Positions 28,601 to 36,979 are shown, counted from the stretch's first letter. The stretch: DNA of 64,000 bases from Labedella phragmitis (GCF_004078635.1 NZ_RZNB01000001.1:372001-436000), one strand, 5' to 3'. The notes: a model not told the origin generated them from the letters alone. Program-made: numbers and translations.

Positions 28601-29421
28601 ATCTGTACGTCAACCGGGGCACGACGGGCGCGATCGTCCAGCGTCAGCCGTTCGGCGGCTGGAAACGCTCGTCTGTCGGCGCGGGCACGAAGGCCGGCGG
28701 GCCGAACTATCTGCTGGGTCTCGGTTCATGGCGCTCCGCCGTGGGCTCCGCGAGCTCCACGCTGCACCTGCGGGGGCTCGACCCGCGCATCACGAGCGTC
28801 ATCGAGGCGGCGCAGCCGTCGCTCGCGTACGAGGACTTCGACGTCCTGCGCCGGTCGGCGCTGTCCGACGCGGTCGCGTGGGGCACCGAGTTCGGGGAGG
28901 TCAAGGACGTGTCCGGGCTCGGCCTCGAGCGGAACATCCTCCGGTACCGGCCGGTGCCGGTCGCGATCCGGGCGACGCCCGACGCGAAACTCGGGGAGCT
29001 CGTGCGCATCGTCGTCGCGGCCGTGCGGTCGCGATCGGCGTTCACGCTGAGCGTCGCGCGCGGACTGCCGACGCAGATCCTGCGGGCGCTCAGTGCGCTC
29101 GACGTGGTCCTCGCCGTGGAGACGGACGAGGAGTGGATCGGCCGCATCGCGGCGGGCGCGCCGCGCGACGAGGCGGGCAATGGCGGGGAGCGCGTGCCCC
29201 GCGTGCCCCGCGCGCGCATCATCGGCGAGGCCGAGTCACGCCGTGCATTGCACGCGGCGCTCGCGTGGGCCGTGGACGGCGACCCGGACCTCGCGATCTA
29301 CTCGGGCGAGGTCACGCAGGCAGGCCGCATCGAGCTGCTCCCGTTCCTCCACGAGCAGGCCATCTCGATCACGGCCCACCGCTTCGGCAACCCCGACGCG
29401 TGGAGCGCCGAGGTCATCTGA
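25621..29421 (+). CDS. putA: Bifunctional proline dehydrogenase / glutamate semialdehyde dehydrogenase PutA
   Basis: 1266 residues from the ATG at 25621 (GGAGG upstream). Residues about 60-480 are the FAD-dependent proline dehydrogenase (KFINLDMEEYRDLDLT, KVRLVKGANLAMETVDAV, LEADTNYKRVLDW). Residues about 590-1040 are the NAD-dependent P5C dehydrogenase (VVTPPWNFPVAIPAGG, catalytic Glu812 in LLAETSGKNAI, catalytic Cys846 in GHAGQKCSAAS). About 225 C-terminal residues form the extra domain found in long PutA forms. There is no N-terminal ribbon-helix-helix, so this PutA is not its own repressor; the divergent LysR gene probably takes that role. It turns proline into glutamate. Confidence 0.95.
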   Translation: MSTSVPQQTPDRSADVGDEDLTALATEATILAERWVTESADAPVDPSAQRLAGVLKDPNGLAFTVGFVDGVMRPESLFVAGYNLQKVAKLTPGFLPWYLKAAIQAGGFFAPIIPGVVIPIARRVLRAMVGHLVVDATPARLGPAIGKLRQDGTRLNLNLLGEAVLGEEESAKRYEGTRDLLARPDVDYVSIKVSAIASQLSMWSFDEAVERVVERLMPLYRLAADAEKAGGRKFINLDMEEYRDLDLTIAVFTRVLEHPELRDLEAGIVIQAYLPDALGAMQELTAWSKARRAQGGAPIKVRLVKGANLAMETVDAVVHGWQQATVPSKLEADTNYKRVLDWSFTAERTDAVRVGVAGHNLFDIAFAWLLAERRGVTSAVEFEMLLGMATGQADAVRRTVGELLLYTPVVSPREFEFAISYLIRRLEENASEENFMSAVFELHRNGALLSREKRRFLASVDRLIETRGEVPTPNRTQNRAAEWVAAPPMPALPGSEDSVPSAGFRALLAPGAAPTAAELAAATPFDDVAPDDGLTRQVETLGDKRRSDNPFETTRVFTASFEKIERTGLGAAGFHNTPDTDPSLPANRSWGRAILDRVPASTLGLDTILDARVTDEETLERIISAAGARGGEWGRTPAADRAEMLDRAGLSLAAHRDRLIEVSAAETGKTIAESDPEVSEAIDFAHYYAALARQLDRVQGAVFVPPKLIVVTPPWNFPVAIPAGGVLAGLAAGAAVIIKPAPQARRAAAVLCEALWEAGIPRDLLVLVDIEEGELGQHLISSDAVDRVILTGAWETAKLFRSWKTDLPLLAETSGKNAIIVTPSADLDLAASDVIKSAFGHAGQKCSAASLVILVGSVARSDRFRRQLVDAAMSLRIGYPEDPTSQMGPIVEPAHGKLLHALTELGVGEEWLVEPKQLDDTGKLWSPGIRSGVAPGSYFHLTEFFGPVLGIMHARTLSDAIRMANAVDYGLTAGLHTLDPVDLEEWLDGIEAGNLYVNRGTTGAIVQRQPFGGWKRSSVGAGTKAGGPNYLLGLGSWRSAVGSASSTLHLRGLDPRITSVIEAAQPSLAYEDFDVLRRSALSDAVAWGTEFGEVKDVSGLGLERNILRYRPVPVAIRATPDAKLGELVRIVVAAVRSRSAFTLSVARGLPTQILRALSALDVVLAVETDEEWIGRIAAGAPRDEAGNGGERVPRVPRARIIGEAESRRALHAALAWAVDGDPDLAIYSGEVTQAGRIELLPFLHEQAISITAHRFGNPDAWSAEVI

Positions 29422-29448
29422 CCTCCCGGAGCCGACCGGCCGTCGGGC

Positions 29449-30021
29449 TCAGTCGCCCGAGGGGACGGGCGGCTCCATCAGGCCGATCGGCCTGAGCGGT
29501 CCCGTCGTCGCGTCATCGCCGTGGGTCTCGGCGCGGAGCGCGCCGGCGAGTCGCGTGGAGAAGCGCGTCAGGACGGCGAGCTCCTCGTCGGTGAATCCAT
29601 CGAGCACCGTGACGAGGGGAACGTGAACGTGTCCGTAGACCTCGGCGAGTTCCGCCCGTGTCGACGCCGACACGGTGAGGACCGTCGCTCGGCGATCCGC
29701 AGGATCCGGACGGCGTTCGACGCGTCCGGCTGTGGCGAGCCGATCGATGAGCTTCGTGATCGCCGCCGACGTGACGCGGAGGGCGGAGATGAGGTCTCGA
29801 GCCCTCACCTCGGCGCCGTCGCGCTCGCGCTGCACGAGGTAGAGGAGGGCGCGGGCATCGAGCGGGCCGACTCCGAGGCGCCGCAGCGCGAGTTCCTCCG
29901 CTTCCTGCGCATTGCGGCTCAGGGACTGGAGCGCGGCTATCGCGGCCGTGCCCGATGGTGACCGCGGCGAGTCCGAGTAGAGGTGCTTCACGAGCTCCAC
30001 ATCGGAGTGTCGATCCGCCAC
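29449..30021 (-). CDS. MarR-family regulator
   Basis: 190 residues from the GTG at 30021, with GAAGGG seven bases upstream. The winged helix reads GVGPLDARALLYLVQRERDG, ISALRVTSAAITKLIDRLATAGRVERRPDPADRRATVLTV (here cited in part), the classic MarR DNA-binding hairpin with the DRR turn. It is convergent with putA (27 bases between stops) and divergent from a small membrane protein gene. The target is unknown; self-control is likely. Confidence 0.88.
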   Translation of the reverse strand: MADRHSDVELVKHLYSDSPRSPSGTAAIAALQSLSRNAQEAEELALRRLGVGPLDARALLYLVQRERDGAEVRARDLISALRVTSAAITKLIDRLATAGRVERRPDPADRRATVLTVSASTRAELAEVYGHVHVPLVTVLDGFTDEELAVLTRFSTRLAGALRAETHGDDATTGPLRPIGLMEPPVPSGD

Positions 30022-30104
30022 GTGTGACCCTTCGCCTGGGAGGCGCGAGCGCGCATCTGCGTGATGGTCCCACCATACCCCGGCAGAAGTCAAGCCGAGT
30101 GAGT

Positions 30105-30140
30105 ATATTACCGGGTTAGCTACTTCTCCTGTGACAGTAG
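30105..30140. promoter_or_regulatory. MarR/small-membrane-protein divergent control region
   Basis: This AT-rich segment holds TATATT near 30105 and an inverted repeat CTACT-N11-AGTAG at 30120-30140 that runs up to the ribosome site of the plus-strand gene. Candidate operator for the MarR protein; weak evidence. Confidence 0.3.
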
Positions 30141-30144
30141 AGGC

Positions 30145-30429
30145 ATGACAAACAACACTTCCGGCAACACGGGCCGTGTCGCCCGCCTTTCCACAGAGAC
30201 CAAGGCCGCGTTCAAGACGACGGAGTTCATCGCTTACGTCGTCATCCTGGTGGCGATGTTCATCGCCTCCGCCGTCGTCGACGAGAACGAGGACGGCCAG
30301 GGCTTCGGGGCCGACCAGGTCTGGCTCTACGCCACCCTCCTCACGATCGGCTACATGGTCTCGCGCGGGCTCGCCAAATCCGGCAGCCGCGAGTACTACG
30401 ACCGCGACGTGGACAACACTCGCCGCTGA
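30145..30429 (+). CDS. Small two-helix membrane protein
   Basis: 94 residues. A polar N-terminus (MTNNTSGNTGRVARLSTE) is followed by KTTEFIAYVVILVAMFIASAVV (first helix) and VWLYATLLTIGYMVSRGLAKSG (second helix), with a polar SREYYDRD tail. This pattern is common in actinobacterial genomes as a hypothetical protein. AGAGGC precedes the ATG. It may belong to the MarR regulon. Confidence 0.75.
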   Translation: MTNNTSGNTGRVARLSTETKAAFKTTEFIAYVVILVAMFIASAVVDENEDGQGFGADQVWLYATLLTIGYMVSRGLAKSGSREYYDRDVDNTRR

Positions 30430-30462
30430 TCGCACACGAGCCGGTGACGACGGGCCTCCTGG

Positions 30463-31407
30463 TTACAGGGGGCCCTCCGTGTGCGACAGGGTGACGCCCC
30501 CGAGGCGTTCCGTCTGATCCCAGAGTCGTGCGGCCCGATCGCCGGGAGGCGTCGCCGTGTGCGCGCTCCTCTCCACGACGACCGGCAGCCCGCGAAAAGC
30601 GCCGGCCGGCCCGACGTAGTCGCCGCTCCGCAGGGACGGATCGAGCATCGCCCGGACCGCCGACCACGCGGCGGTATCCTTCCCCTGCGCGAGAGGCGTG
30701 ACGGGATTGCGCTGGGACGGGGTCGTGGAGTCGCGCACTCCGATGCGCTCCGGCGTCTTCGCATCGACGCCGACCCCGGGGCGGACGACGAGGGACTGCA
30801 CCGGGGTGCTCCTGGCGCGCAAGCGCCGGTCGAGCTCGAAGGCGAAGATCTCCGTCGCCGTCTTCGCGTGGATGTAGGCGGCGATCGCGACGCGGGGTGC
30901 GTCGAGGAGGTCGTCGATCTCGAAGCGGAAACGCCGGACGAACCCCGTCGAGGTGTGCACGAGCCGCGCGGGATCGCCGGAATCCACGGCCGACCGGGCG
31001 AGGGCGGGGAGGACCGCGGCGGCGAGGGCCGCGTTGGCCACGTGGTGCGTGCCGATCATGAGGGGGAGGCCGTCGCTCGTGCTCATTCCACGCGCCATGG
31101 TCATGGTGCCGCCGTTCAGGAGCATGCCGTCGAGCCGTGGCAGCGCGGCGAGCTCGGCGCCCGCCGCGGCGACGGAGGCGAGGGACGTGAGGTCGAGCAC
31201 GACGGTGTCGACCTGCGCCCCGCGGACGTGCTCGAGGAGTGTCGCCCGAGCACGGTCGAGTTTCGCGGGCGTCCGCGATACGAGGACGACGTGCGCGCCC
31301 GTGGATGCGAGTTGCTCGGCGGCGAAGTAGCCGATGCCGGCGGTCGCCCCCGTGACGGCGAACGTGCGTCCGTCGGAGCGGGGGAGGGTGAGGGGATCCC
31401 AGGTCAT
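30463..31407 (-). CDS. SDR-family oxidoreductase (retinol-dehydrogenase-like)
   Basis: 314 residues. Nucleotide motif AVTGATAGIGYFAAEQL followed by LVSRTPAKLDRA (the Arg after beta-2 favours NADP), NGG in place of NAG at about residue 98, and YIHAK as the active site Tyr/Lys. AAGGACC precedes the ATG at 31407. Divergent from a TetR gene, with two GGAT-N5-ATCC sites between them, so it is probably the TetR target. Substrate unknown, likely a hydrophobic alcohol or ketone. Confidence 0.85.
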   Translation of the reverse strand: MTWDPLTLPRSDGRTFAVTGATAGIGYFAAEQLASTGAHVVLVSRTPAKLDRARATLLEHVRGAQVDTVVLDLTSLASVAAAGAELAALPRLDGMLLNGGTMTMARGMSTSDGLPLMIGTHHVANAALAAAVLPALARSAVDSGDPARLVHTSTGFVRRFRFEIDDLLDAPRVAIAAYIHAKTATEIFAFELDRRLRARSTPVQSLVVRPGVGVDAKTPERIGVRDSTTPSQRNPVTPLAQGKDTAAWSAVRAMLDPSLRSGDYVGPAGAFRGLPVVVERSAHTATPPGDRAARLWDQTERLGGVTLSHTEGPL

Positions 31408-31426
31408 GAGTGGTCCTTCCGGAATC

Positions 31427-31473
31427 GGATAACAAATCCGGTTAACCGTACACCGAAAATGGATGAGTAATCC
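31427..31473. promoter_or_regulatory. Twin TetR-type operators GGAT-N5-ATCC
   Basis: GGAT-AACAA-ATCC at 31427-31439 and GGAT-GAGTA-ATCC at 31461-31473, 34 bp apart centre to centre. Between them is the perfect palindrome CGGTTAACCG at 31439-31448. They lie in the 89-bp gap between the SDR and TetR starts, and so could block both promoters. Confidence 0.6.
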
Positions 31474-31496
31474 GCTTCCGGCGGTAACCTGAGGTG

Positions 31497-32039
31497 ATGA
31501 GCCCCCGATCCGATGCCGTGCGCAGCCGCGAGCGCATCCTCGCAGCCGCGCGTGACGGCCGCGGCGAGGAGCTGCGACTCAACGAGATTGCGCGACGTGC
31601 GGGCGTCGGTGTCGGCACGGTCTACCGGCACTTCCCCACGACGCACGCTCTCACGGAGGCGCTCACCCGGGAGACCCTCGAACGGATGCGGGAGGTCGCG
31701 CGAGCGGCTCGTGAAGGCTCGGACGAAGACGCGTTCGCCCTGTTCCTCGGAGCGGCCCTCGACTTGCAGCTCGACGACGGTGGTCTCAAGACCGTCCTGC
31801 TCTCGCCGGCGGACGAGGAACCCGGGGTGGCGGAACTCAAGCGCGAGATCTTCGCGGCCTTCGATGAGGTCCTCGATCGCGCCCGTCGCTCGGGCGCCGT
31901 GCGCGCCGACCTCGACATCGTGCAGATCGAGCACCTCATCTGCGGCATCGAGTACGCGGTGCGCCTCGGCGCGAGCGGCGACCGAGCACCGTTCCTCGAG
32001 ATACTCCTGGCCGGCATCCGGCCAGCGCCCGCCCGCTGA
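31497..32039 (+). CDS. TetR-family regulator
   Basis: 180 residues from the ATG at 31497 (a GTG directly before it would add one). The N-terminal helix-turn-helix is ERILAAARDGRGEELRLNEIARRAGVGVGTVYRHFPTTHALTEAL (cited in parts), with the conserved GVGTVYRHF. Note that helix 1 is shortened (RDGRGEELRLNEIA). The C-terminal ligand domain carries LLSPADEEPGVAELKREI. The start has no clear ribosome site, so a leaderless transcript is possible. Likely represses itself and the divergent SDR. Confidence 0.88.
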   Translation: MSPRSDAVRSRERILAAARDGRGEELRLNEIARRAGVGVGTVYRHFPTTHALTEALTRETLERMREVARAAREGSDEDAFALFLGAALDLQLDDGGLKTVLLSPADEEPGVAELKREIFAAFDEVLDRARRSGAVRADLDIVQIEHLICGIEYAVRLGASGDRAPFLEILLAGIRPAPAR

Positions 32040-32100
32040 GTCCGGGGCGTCGCCGTTCCTGCCCGTTCCGGTTCTCTCCTATTCGACGACGGGAGTACCC

Positions 32101-32124
32101 GGTCCCTGAGCTTGTCGAAGGAGG
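32101..32124 (+). repeat. REP-like element, copy 4
   Basis: Contains GGTCCCTGAGCTTGTCGAAG. The bases before it (TTCGACGACGGGAGTACC, 32082-32099) partly complement it, so the whole 32082-32120 region may fold as a hairpin after the TetR gene. Confidence 0.6.
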
Positions 32125-32238
32125 GTGGGGGGTCTACGGGACCCGGCCCCTCGACGCGTCCGGGTGCGGGTGGGGTCGAACGGTCGCACTCCGGCGGGAT
32201 CGGGACTCGTGCGGACTCCGACCCCCGATACTGAGAGC

Positions 32239-33699
32239 ATGACCGATCCCCGCCCCGTCCTCGTCGACACGACGGCCCAGCGGCGCGTGCTCGTCGTCGC
32301 GATCCTCGCGTCCTTCGTCGCCTTCCTGGACGGCTCGATCGTGAACGTCGCCCTCCCCGCGATCGTCGACGAGCTCGGCGGCGGCATCACCCTCCAGCAG
32401 TGGGTCGTCGACTCCTATCTCCTCACGCTCGGCGCCCTCATCCTGCTCGCAGGCTCGCTCTCGGACGCGCTCGGTCGCGGCCGCATCCTCATGATCGGGC
32501 TCGTCTGGTTCGGCATCACGAGCCTCGCGTGCGCCGCCGCCCCGACGGGAGAGCTGTTGATCGCGGCGCGCGCCCTGCAGGGGGCAGCGGGGGCGCTCCT
32601 CGTCCCGTCGTCGCTCGCGATCATCATCTCGACGTTCTCCGGTGCGGCGCAGGGTCGCGCCATCGGGATGTGGACGGCGTGGACCGGAACCGCCGCGATC
32701 ATCGGACCGCTCCTCGGCGGCATCCTCGTCGACACGACGTCATGGCGTCTCATCTTCGGCATCAACGTGCTGCCGATCCTCGTGACGCTTTTCCTTCTCC
32801 GCCGCATCCCGGAGGACCCCGTGCTCGAGTCGCGGTCGAGGATCGACGTTTTGGGGGCGATCCTCGGTGCGGTCGGCCTCGGGGGACCGGTCTTCGCTCT
32901 CATCGAGCAGCCTCGGCTCGGGTTCGACCACCCCGCCGTGTGGCTGAGTCTCGTCGTGGGGGTCGCGAGCTTCATCGCGTTCCTCTGGTGGGAGCGGCGC
33001 ATCCCCCACCCGATGCTGCCGCCGAGCGTGTTCCGCTACCGCAACTTCTCGATGGGCAACATCGCGACGGCCTTCATCTACGGGGCGCTCTCGTTCGGGT
33101 TCTTCGTGCTGGCGATCTACCTGCAGCAGGTCGCCGGCTTCTCCGCGACCCTCGCAGGATTCGCGACGCTGCCGCCCACGCTCGTGATGCTGTTCCTGTC
33201 GAGCCGGATCGGCTCGCTCGCCGGTCGGCTGGGACCCCGCCTCTTCATGACCGTCGGTCCACTCGTCGGCGCCGCCGGGTACGTGCTCCTCCTCACGATC
33301 GGCGATCCGGTCGACTACTGGTGGCAGATCCTGCCGGGCCTCCTCGTGTTCGGTCTCGGCCTCGCGATCACTGTCGCTCCGCTCACGAGCGCGATCCTCG
33401 GCGCACCTCCCGCGGAACAGGCCGGAATCGCGTCGGCCGTCAACAACGCCGTCTCGCGCGTCGCCGGCCTCATCGCCATCGCGTGTGTCGGGTTCGTCGT
33501 CGGGTCGACCCTCGACCTCGGCGCGCTGCACCGCGCGCTCGTCGTCACCGCCGTGCTTCTCGCGCTCGGCGGCATCGTCTCGTGGTGCGGCATCCGCAAC
33601 CCGGCGGCTCCCGACACGGTGCCGACGAAGACGCCGCCGACGGGTGTGTCGTCGTCCGCGACCGGCGACGCCAGCGATGCTCGAACGGACGAGGCATGA
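32239..33699 (+). CDS. MFS multidrug exporter, DHA2 (14-helix) family
   Basis: 486 residues from the ATG at 32239. Helix 1 carries FVAFLDGSIVNVALPAI (motif D1 of the DHA2 family) and then LQQWVVDSYLLTLGAL; motif A is GSLSDALGRGRILMIG, and motif C is GTAAIIGPLLGGIL. About 14 helices, ending in the polar, Thr/Ser-rich tail TVPTKTPPTGVSSS. It should export hydrophobic compounds with a proton. The stop overlaps the ATG of the dehydrogenase remnant at 33696. Confidence 0.9.
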   Translation: MTDPRPVLVDTTAQRRVLVVAILASFVAFLDGSIVNVALPAIVDELGGGITLQQWVVDSYLLTLGALILLAGSLSDALGRGRILMIGLVWFGITSLACAAAPTGELLIAARALQGAAGALLVPSSLAIIISTFSGAAQGRAIGMWTAWTGTAAIIGPLLGGILVDTTSWRLIFGINVLPILVTLFLLRRIPEDPVLESRSRIDVLGAILGAVGLGGPVFALIEQPRLGFDHPAVWLSLVVGVASFIAFLWWERRIPHPMLPPSVFRYRNFSMGNIATAFIYGALSFGFFVLAIYLQQVAGFSATLAGFATLPPTLVMLFLSSRIGSLAGRLGPRLFMTVGPLVGAAGYVLLLTIGDPVDYWWQILPGLLVFGLGLAITVAPLTSAILGAPPAEQAGIASAVNNAVSRVAGLIAIACVGFVVGSTLDLGALHRALVVTAVLLALGGIVSWCGIRNPAAPDTVPTKTPPTGVSSSATGDASDARTDEA

Positions 33700-33926
33700 G
33701 CGGAGGGCGTGAGGCCCGGCGCCTCCGCGTCGAGCGCTTCGGGGCCGGCGGATACCTGCTCCACCCGTTCCCCGGCTTCGTCACCGGTTACGACATCGTC
33801 GGCGTCGTCGAGGAGGCTTCGGTGCTCGCTCCCGCGATCCGTCCGGGCACCCGGGTGGTGGCGCTCCTCCCACGCATGGGCGAGAAGCTCGTCATCCGCT
33901 TCCCCGGAGCCACGTCCTCGGGGTGA
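33696..33926 (+). pseudogene. Truncated zinc-type/quinone alcohol dehydrogenase remnant
   Basis: The open frame gives 76 residues and overlaps the MFS stop (ATGA). Its middle, PFPGFVTGYDIVGVVEEASV followed by IRPGTRVVALL, is the GroES-like core of medium-chain dehydrogenases (compare the usual VPGYDLVGVVEEVG and FRPGDRVAAL). The normal N-terminal strand set is cut to about 20 residues, and the whole Rossmann and C-terminal parts, about 250 residues, are missing; the frame ends soon after. I read it as the leftover of a deleted gene. An independent small protein is less likely. Confidence 0.65.
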
Positions 33927-34032
33927 CGGTGAGCGTCGACCGCCTCAGGATCCGCCGAGCGCTACAGAAAGACGCCGACCGCCCCACGAGGTCGTGTGGC
34001 GGTCGGCGAAAGATGGCGCGCTCGCGGCCGGC

Positions 34033-34911
34033 TCAGAACGGGTTGCCGCCCGTGACCGGGACGATCGCGCCCGAGACGTAGGACGACGCGGGGTCCGCGA
34101 GGAACACGTACGCCGAGGCGAGTTCCGCCGGCTGTCCCGCCCGTCCGAGCGGCGTGCTCTGACCGAACTCGGGGAGCGTCTCCGGCCACGACGTACCCGG
34201 GATGAGGGGCGTCCAGATGGGTCCGGGGGCGACGGCGTTGACACGGATGCCCTTCTCGCCGACCTCCTGGGCGAGCGCCTTCACGAAGGCCGCCTGCGCC
34301 GCCTTCGTCATCGCGTAGTCGATGAGCTGCGGCGACGGGCTCGCGGCCTGCACCGACGACGTCACGATGATGGACGATCCCGGCTTGAGGTGCGGCACGG
34401 CCGAGCGCGTCATCCACAGCTGCGCGAAGATGTTCGTCTCGAAGGTGCGACGGAACTTCGCCGTCTCGATCTTGTCGATGCTCTCGTGCACGTCCTGGAA
34501 CGCCGCGTTGAGCACGAGGATGTCGAGAGAGCCGAGTTCGCTCACGACGCGCTCGACGATGTCCGCGTTCGCCTGCTCCTCGCGGATGTCCGCGGTGATG
34601 ACGAGCGAGCGACGCCCGGCCTGCTCGATGAGCGCACCCGTCGCGTCGCCGTCCTCCTGCTCCTCGGGCAGGCACACGATGGCAACGTCGGCGCCCTCAC
34701 GCGCGTAGGCGATCGCGACGGCGCGACCGATCCCGGAGTCACCTCCCGTGATCAGCGCGACGCGCCCCTCGAGCCGCCCGGAGCCCGTGTAGCTCTCCTC
34801 GCCGTGGTCCGGCGTCGGCGTCATCTCGCTCGTGAGGCCGGGCTGGGTCTGCTCCTGCTCCTCGAAGCCCTCGTCGTGGTGGGCGGTCCTGGGGTCGTTC
34901 TCTGCGGTCAC
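34033..34911 (-). CDS. SDR-family oxidoreductase, YghA/general-stress type
   Basis: 292 residues from a GTG at 34911 that has GGAGGAGGACGAC directly upstream; the ATG at 34926 would add five residues. About 40 acidic residues with Gln (EEQEQTQPGL) lead into RVALITGGDSGIGRAVAIAYAREG, NAAFQ in the NAG position, the active-site YAMTKAA, and the ending SSYVSGAIVPVTGGNPF. This long-N-terminus type matches the YghA/YhdF/GSP39 group, often induced by general stress; natural substrate unsettled. Convergent with the dehydrogenase remnant. Confidence 0.88.
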   Translation of the reverse strand: MTAENDPRTAHHDEGFEEQEQTQPGLTSEMTPTPDHGEESYTGSGRLEGRVALITGGDSGIGRAVAIAYAREGADVAIVCLPEEQEDGDATGALIEQAGRRSLVITADIREEQANADIVERVVSELGSLDILVLNAAFQDVHESIDKIETAKFRRTFETNIFAQLWMTRSAVPHLKPGSSIIVTSSVQAASPSPQLIDYAMTKAAQAAFVKALAQEVGEKGIRVNAVAPGPIWTPLIPGTSWPETLPEFGQSTPLGRAGQPAELASAYVFLADPASSYVSGAIVPVTGGNPF

Positions 34912-35081
34912 GTCGTCCTCCTCCATCGTTCGTTCCTGGGGTGTCCCTCGACGCTATGACGGATGGCGCACCCCGGCTCGGGCTTGACAGCTTCTCAGCG
35001 GCCGTCGGGGCCTGCGCAGTGCTTCCTCCTCTCCGTCGCGCGGGGGATTCATCCGCAGAGAGCGCTGATTAGGCTGCCGAT

Positions 35082-36971
35082 ATGGCAGCCCGGATCCCCT
35101 TCGACCCGTCCGCCGCGACCTCGGGACGGAGGCGGCCGAGGCGACCACGATCCCTCGGCGGTGCCGCTGTCGCCGCGATCCTGCTCGCCACAGCCACCGC
35201 GCTCGGTGTTCCCGCCGCCGCCCACGCCGACGTCGACGACTTCACGTTCGAGTCCTTCCACGCCGACCTGATGCTCATCCGCGACGCCGACGAGCACTCC
35301 GAGCTCGAGGTCACCGAGACGATCGTGGCGCTCTTCCCCGAGGACCGGGAGCAGAACCGCGGCATCGTCCGGGCGATCCCCGACGACTACGACGGCGTGC
35401 CCCTCGACACCGACGTCCTGTCCGTGACCGACGAAAACGGGGAACCCGTGCCCTTCGAGCTCTCCGAGGACGGCGGCTTCCTCGAGGTCGCCACGGGCAC
35501 CGATGCCTTCGTCTTCGGCGAGCGGACCTACGTGATCTCGTACACGCAGCGTGACGTCGTTCGTGCCTTCGATGACACCGACGCCGACGAGTTCCAGCGC
35601 GACATCAACGGCACGGGCTGGGAGCAGCCGTTCGGCGAGGTGAGTGCGACGCTCACGATGGCGCCGGAGCTCGCCGCCGACCTCACGGGCAACGCGGCCT
35701 GCTATCGAGGCGAGGAGGGTTCGAGCGATCAGTGCGAGGTCGAGACGTCGGAGGAGGACGGATCGGCCGTCGTCCGCGTCTCGGAGAGCGACCTCGAGGA
35801 GGAGCAGAACGTGTCGCTCGTCGTCGGTTTCGAACCGGGCAGCTTCGTCCCGGGCGAGATCGAGCGCAACGCGTTCGAGCGGTTCGCGTTCGCATCGACC
35901 CCCGTCGCACAGGGCGCGTCGATCGTGGTCATCGTGCTCGCCGCGCTCGCCGCCGTCGGAGCGGTCATCGGACGACGGCGCGTGCGCGACGCCCCGGGTC
36001 GCGGCACGATCGTTCCCGAGTACGAGGCGCCCCGGGGCATCACCGTCATGCAGGCGGCCCACCTCGCGAATCGTCCTCTCAGTGCCGTGCCCGCCGCGCT
36101 CGTCGATCTCGCGGTCGCCGGCAACGTGCGCATCCTCGCTCCGGAAGGGGAGGAGACGGCCGACGGAGTGACGCTCGAGTACGTCCGCCCGAGCGACGAC
36201 GCCGAACGGCAGGATGTCCTCGTCGCACTCTTCGGTGAGGACGCGTCGCCCGGCGAGCAGAAGACAGTCGGCGCCGACTCGGAGGGACTCGCGGCACGGC
36301 TCGCGGCGCTCTCCGACGTCGCGAAGGAGTCGCTGCGCAGCGCCGGGCTGACCGAGCAGGCGCGGCAACGCATGACCTCGGCGGCGATCTACGCCTCGAT
36401 CGGCGTCGTCGTCGTGGCCTTCGTCGCGATGATCCTGCCCATCATCGGACGCGCTGCTTCGTGGCCCGGTGTCGTCGGGCTGCTCGCGGCCGTCGCCGCG
36501 GTCATCGTCGCCATCTCGGTCTGGCGCTACCGCGATCGCATCACCGACGCGGGTGCTCCCGTGCGCGACCACCTCGTGGGGCTGCGCGACTACCTCGCAC
36601 TCGCGGAGGCGGATCGCCTCCGCGTGCTGCAGAGCCCCGACGGGGCCGAACGCATCGACACGGGCGACCCGCTCCAGATCGTGCATGTCTACGAGAAGCT
36701 GCTGCCGTACGCGGTGATCTGGGGTGTCGAGAAGCAGTGGGCCGAGGTGCTCGAGACGCGCGTGCAGGAGACGGGGGCTCCGCTCGGCTGGTACGACGGC
36801 TCATCGTTCTCATCCGTCCACTTCCTCACGACGTTCGGAGCCCTCCGCGCCAGCGCCGCGCCCGCGTCGGCCGCGTGGTCGGGCAGCGGTGGGGGCAGCT
36901 ACACCGGCGGATCGATGGGCGGCGGCTTCTCCGGAATGGGCTCGGGCGGCGGAGGCGGCGGCGGCCGCTGA
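35082..36971 (+). CDS. DUF2207 membrane protein
   Basis: 629 residues. Signal peptide (SLGGAAVAAILLATATALG, then AAAHA). Extracellular domain of about 220 residues beginning DDFTFESFHADLMLIRDADE with ITETIVAL-like and NRGIVRAIPDDYDGVPL motifs. One helix at about 285-305, a cytoplasmic winged-helix-like region (HLANRPLSAVPAALVDLAVAG), two more helices at about 440-490, then a domain ending in a run of glycine and serine (about 590-629). The architecture is DUF2207, widespread in actinobacteria and firmicutes, function unknown. Convergent with the DUF305 gene. Confidence 0.9.
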   Translation: MAARIPFDPSAATSGRRRPRRPRSLGGAAVAAILLATATALGVPAAAHADVDDFTFESFHADLMLIRDADEHSELEVTETIVALFPEDREQNRGIVRAIPDDYDGVPLDTDVLSVTDENGEPVPFELSEDGGFLEVATGTDAFVFGERTYVISYTQRDVVRAFDDTDADEFQRDINGTGWEQPFGEVSATLTMAPELAADLTGNAACYRGEEGSSDQCEVETSEEDGSAVVRVSESDLEEEQNVSLVVGFEPGSFVPGEIERNAFERFAFASTPVAQGASIVVIVLAALAAVGAVIGRRRVRDAPGRGTIVPEYEAPRGITVMQAAHLANRPLSAVPAALVDLAVAGNVRILAPEGEETADGVTLEYVRPSDDAERQDVLVALFGEDASPGEQKTVGADSEGLAARLAALSDVAKESLRSAGLTEQARQRMTSAAIYASIGVVVVAFVAMILPIIGRAASWPGVVGLLAAVAAVIVAISVWRYRDRITDAGAPVRDHLVGLRDYLALAEADRLRVLQSPDGAERIDTGDPLQIVHVYEKLLPYAVIWGVEKQWAEVLETRVQETGAPLGWYDGSSFSSVHFLTTFGALRASAAPASAAWSGSGGGSYTGGSMGGGFSGMGSGGGGGGGR

Positions 36972-36979
36972 CCGGGATC

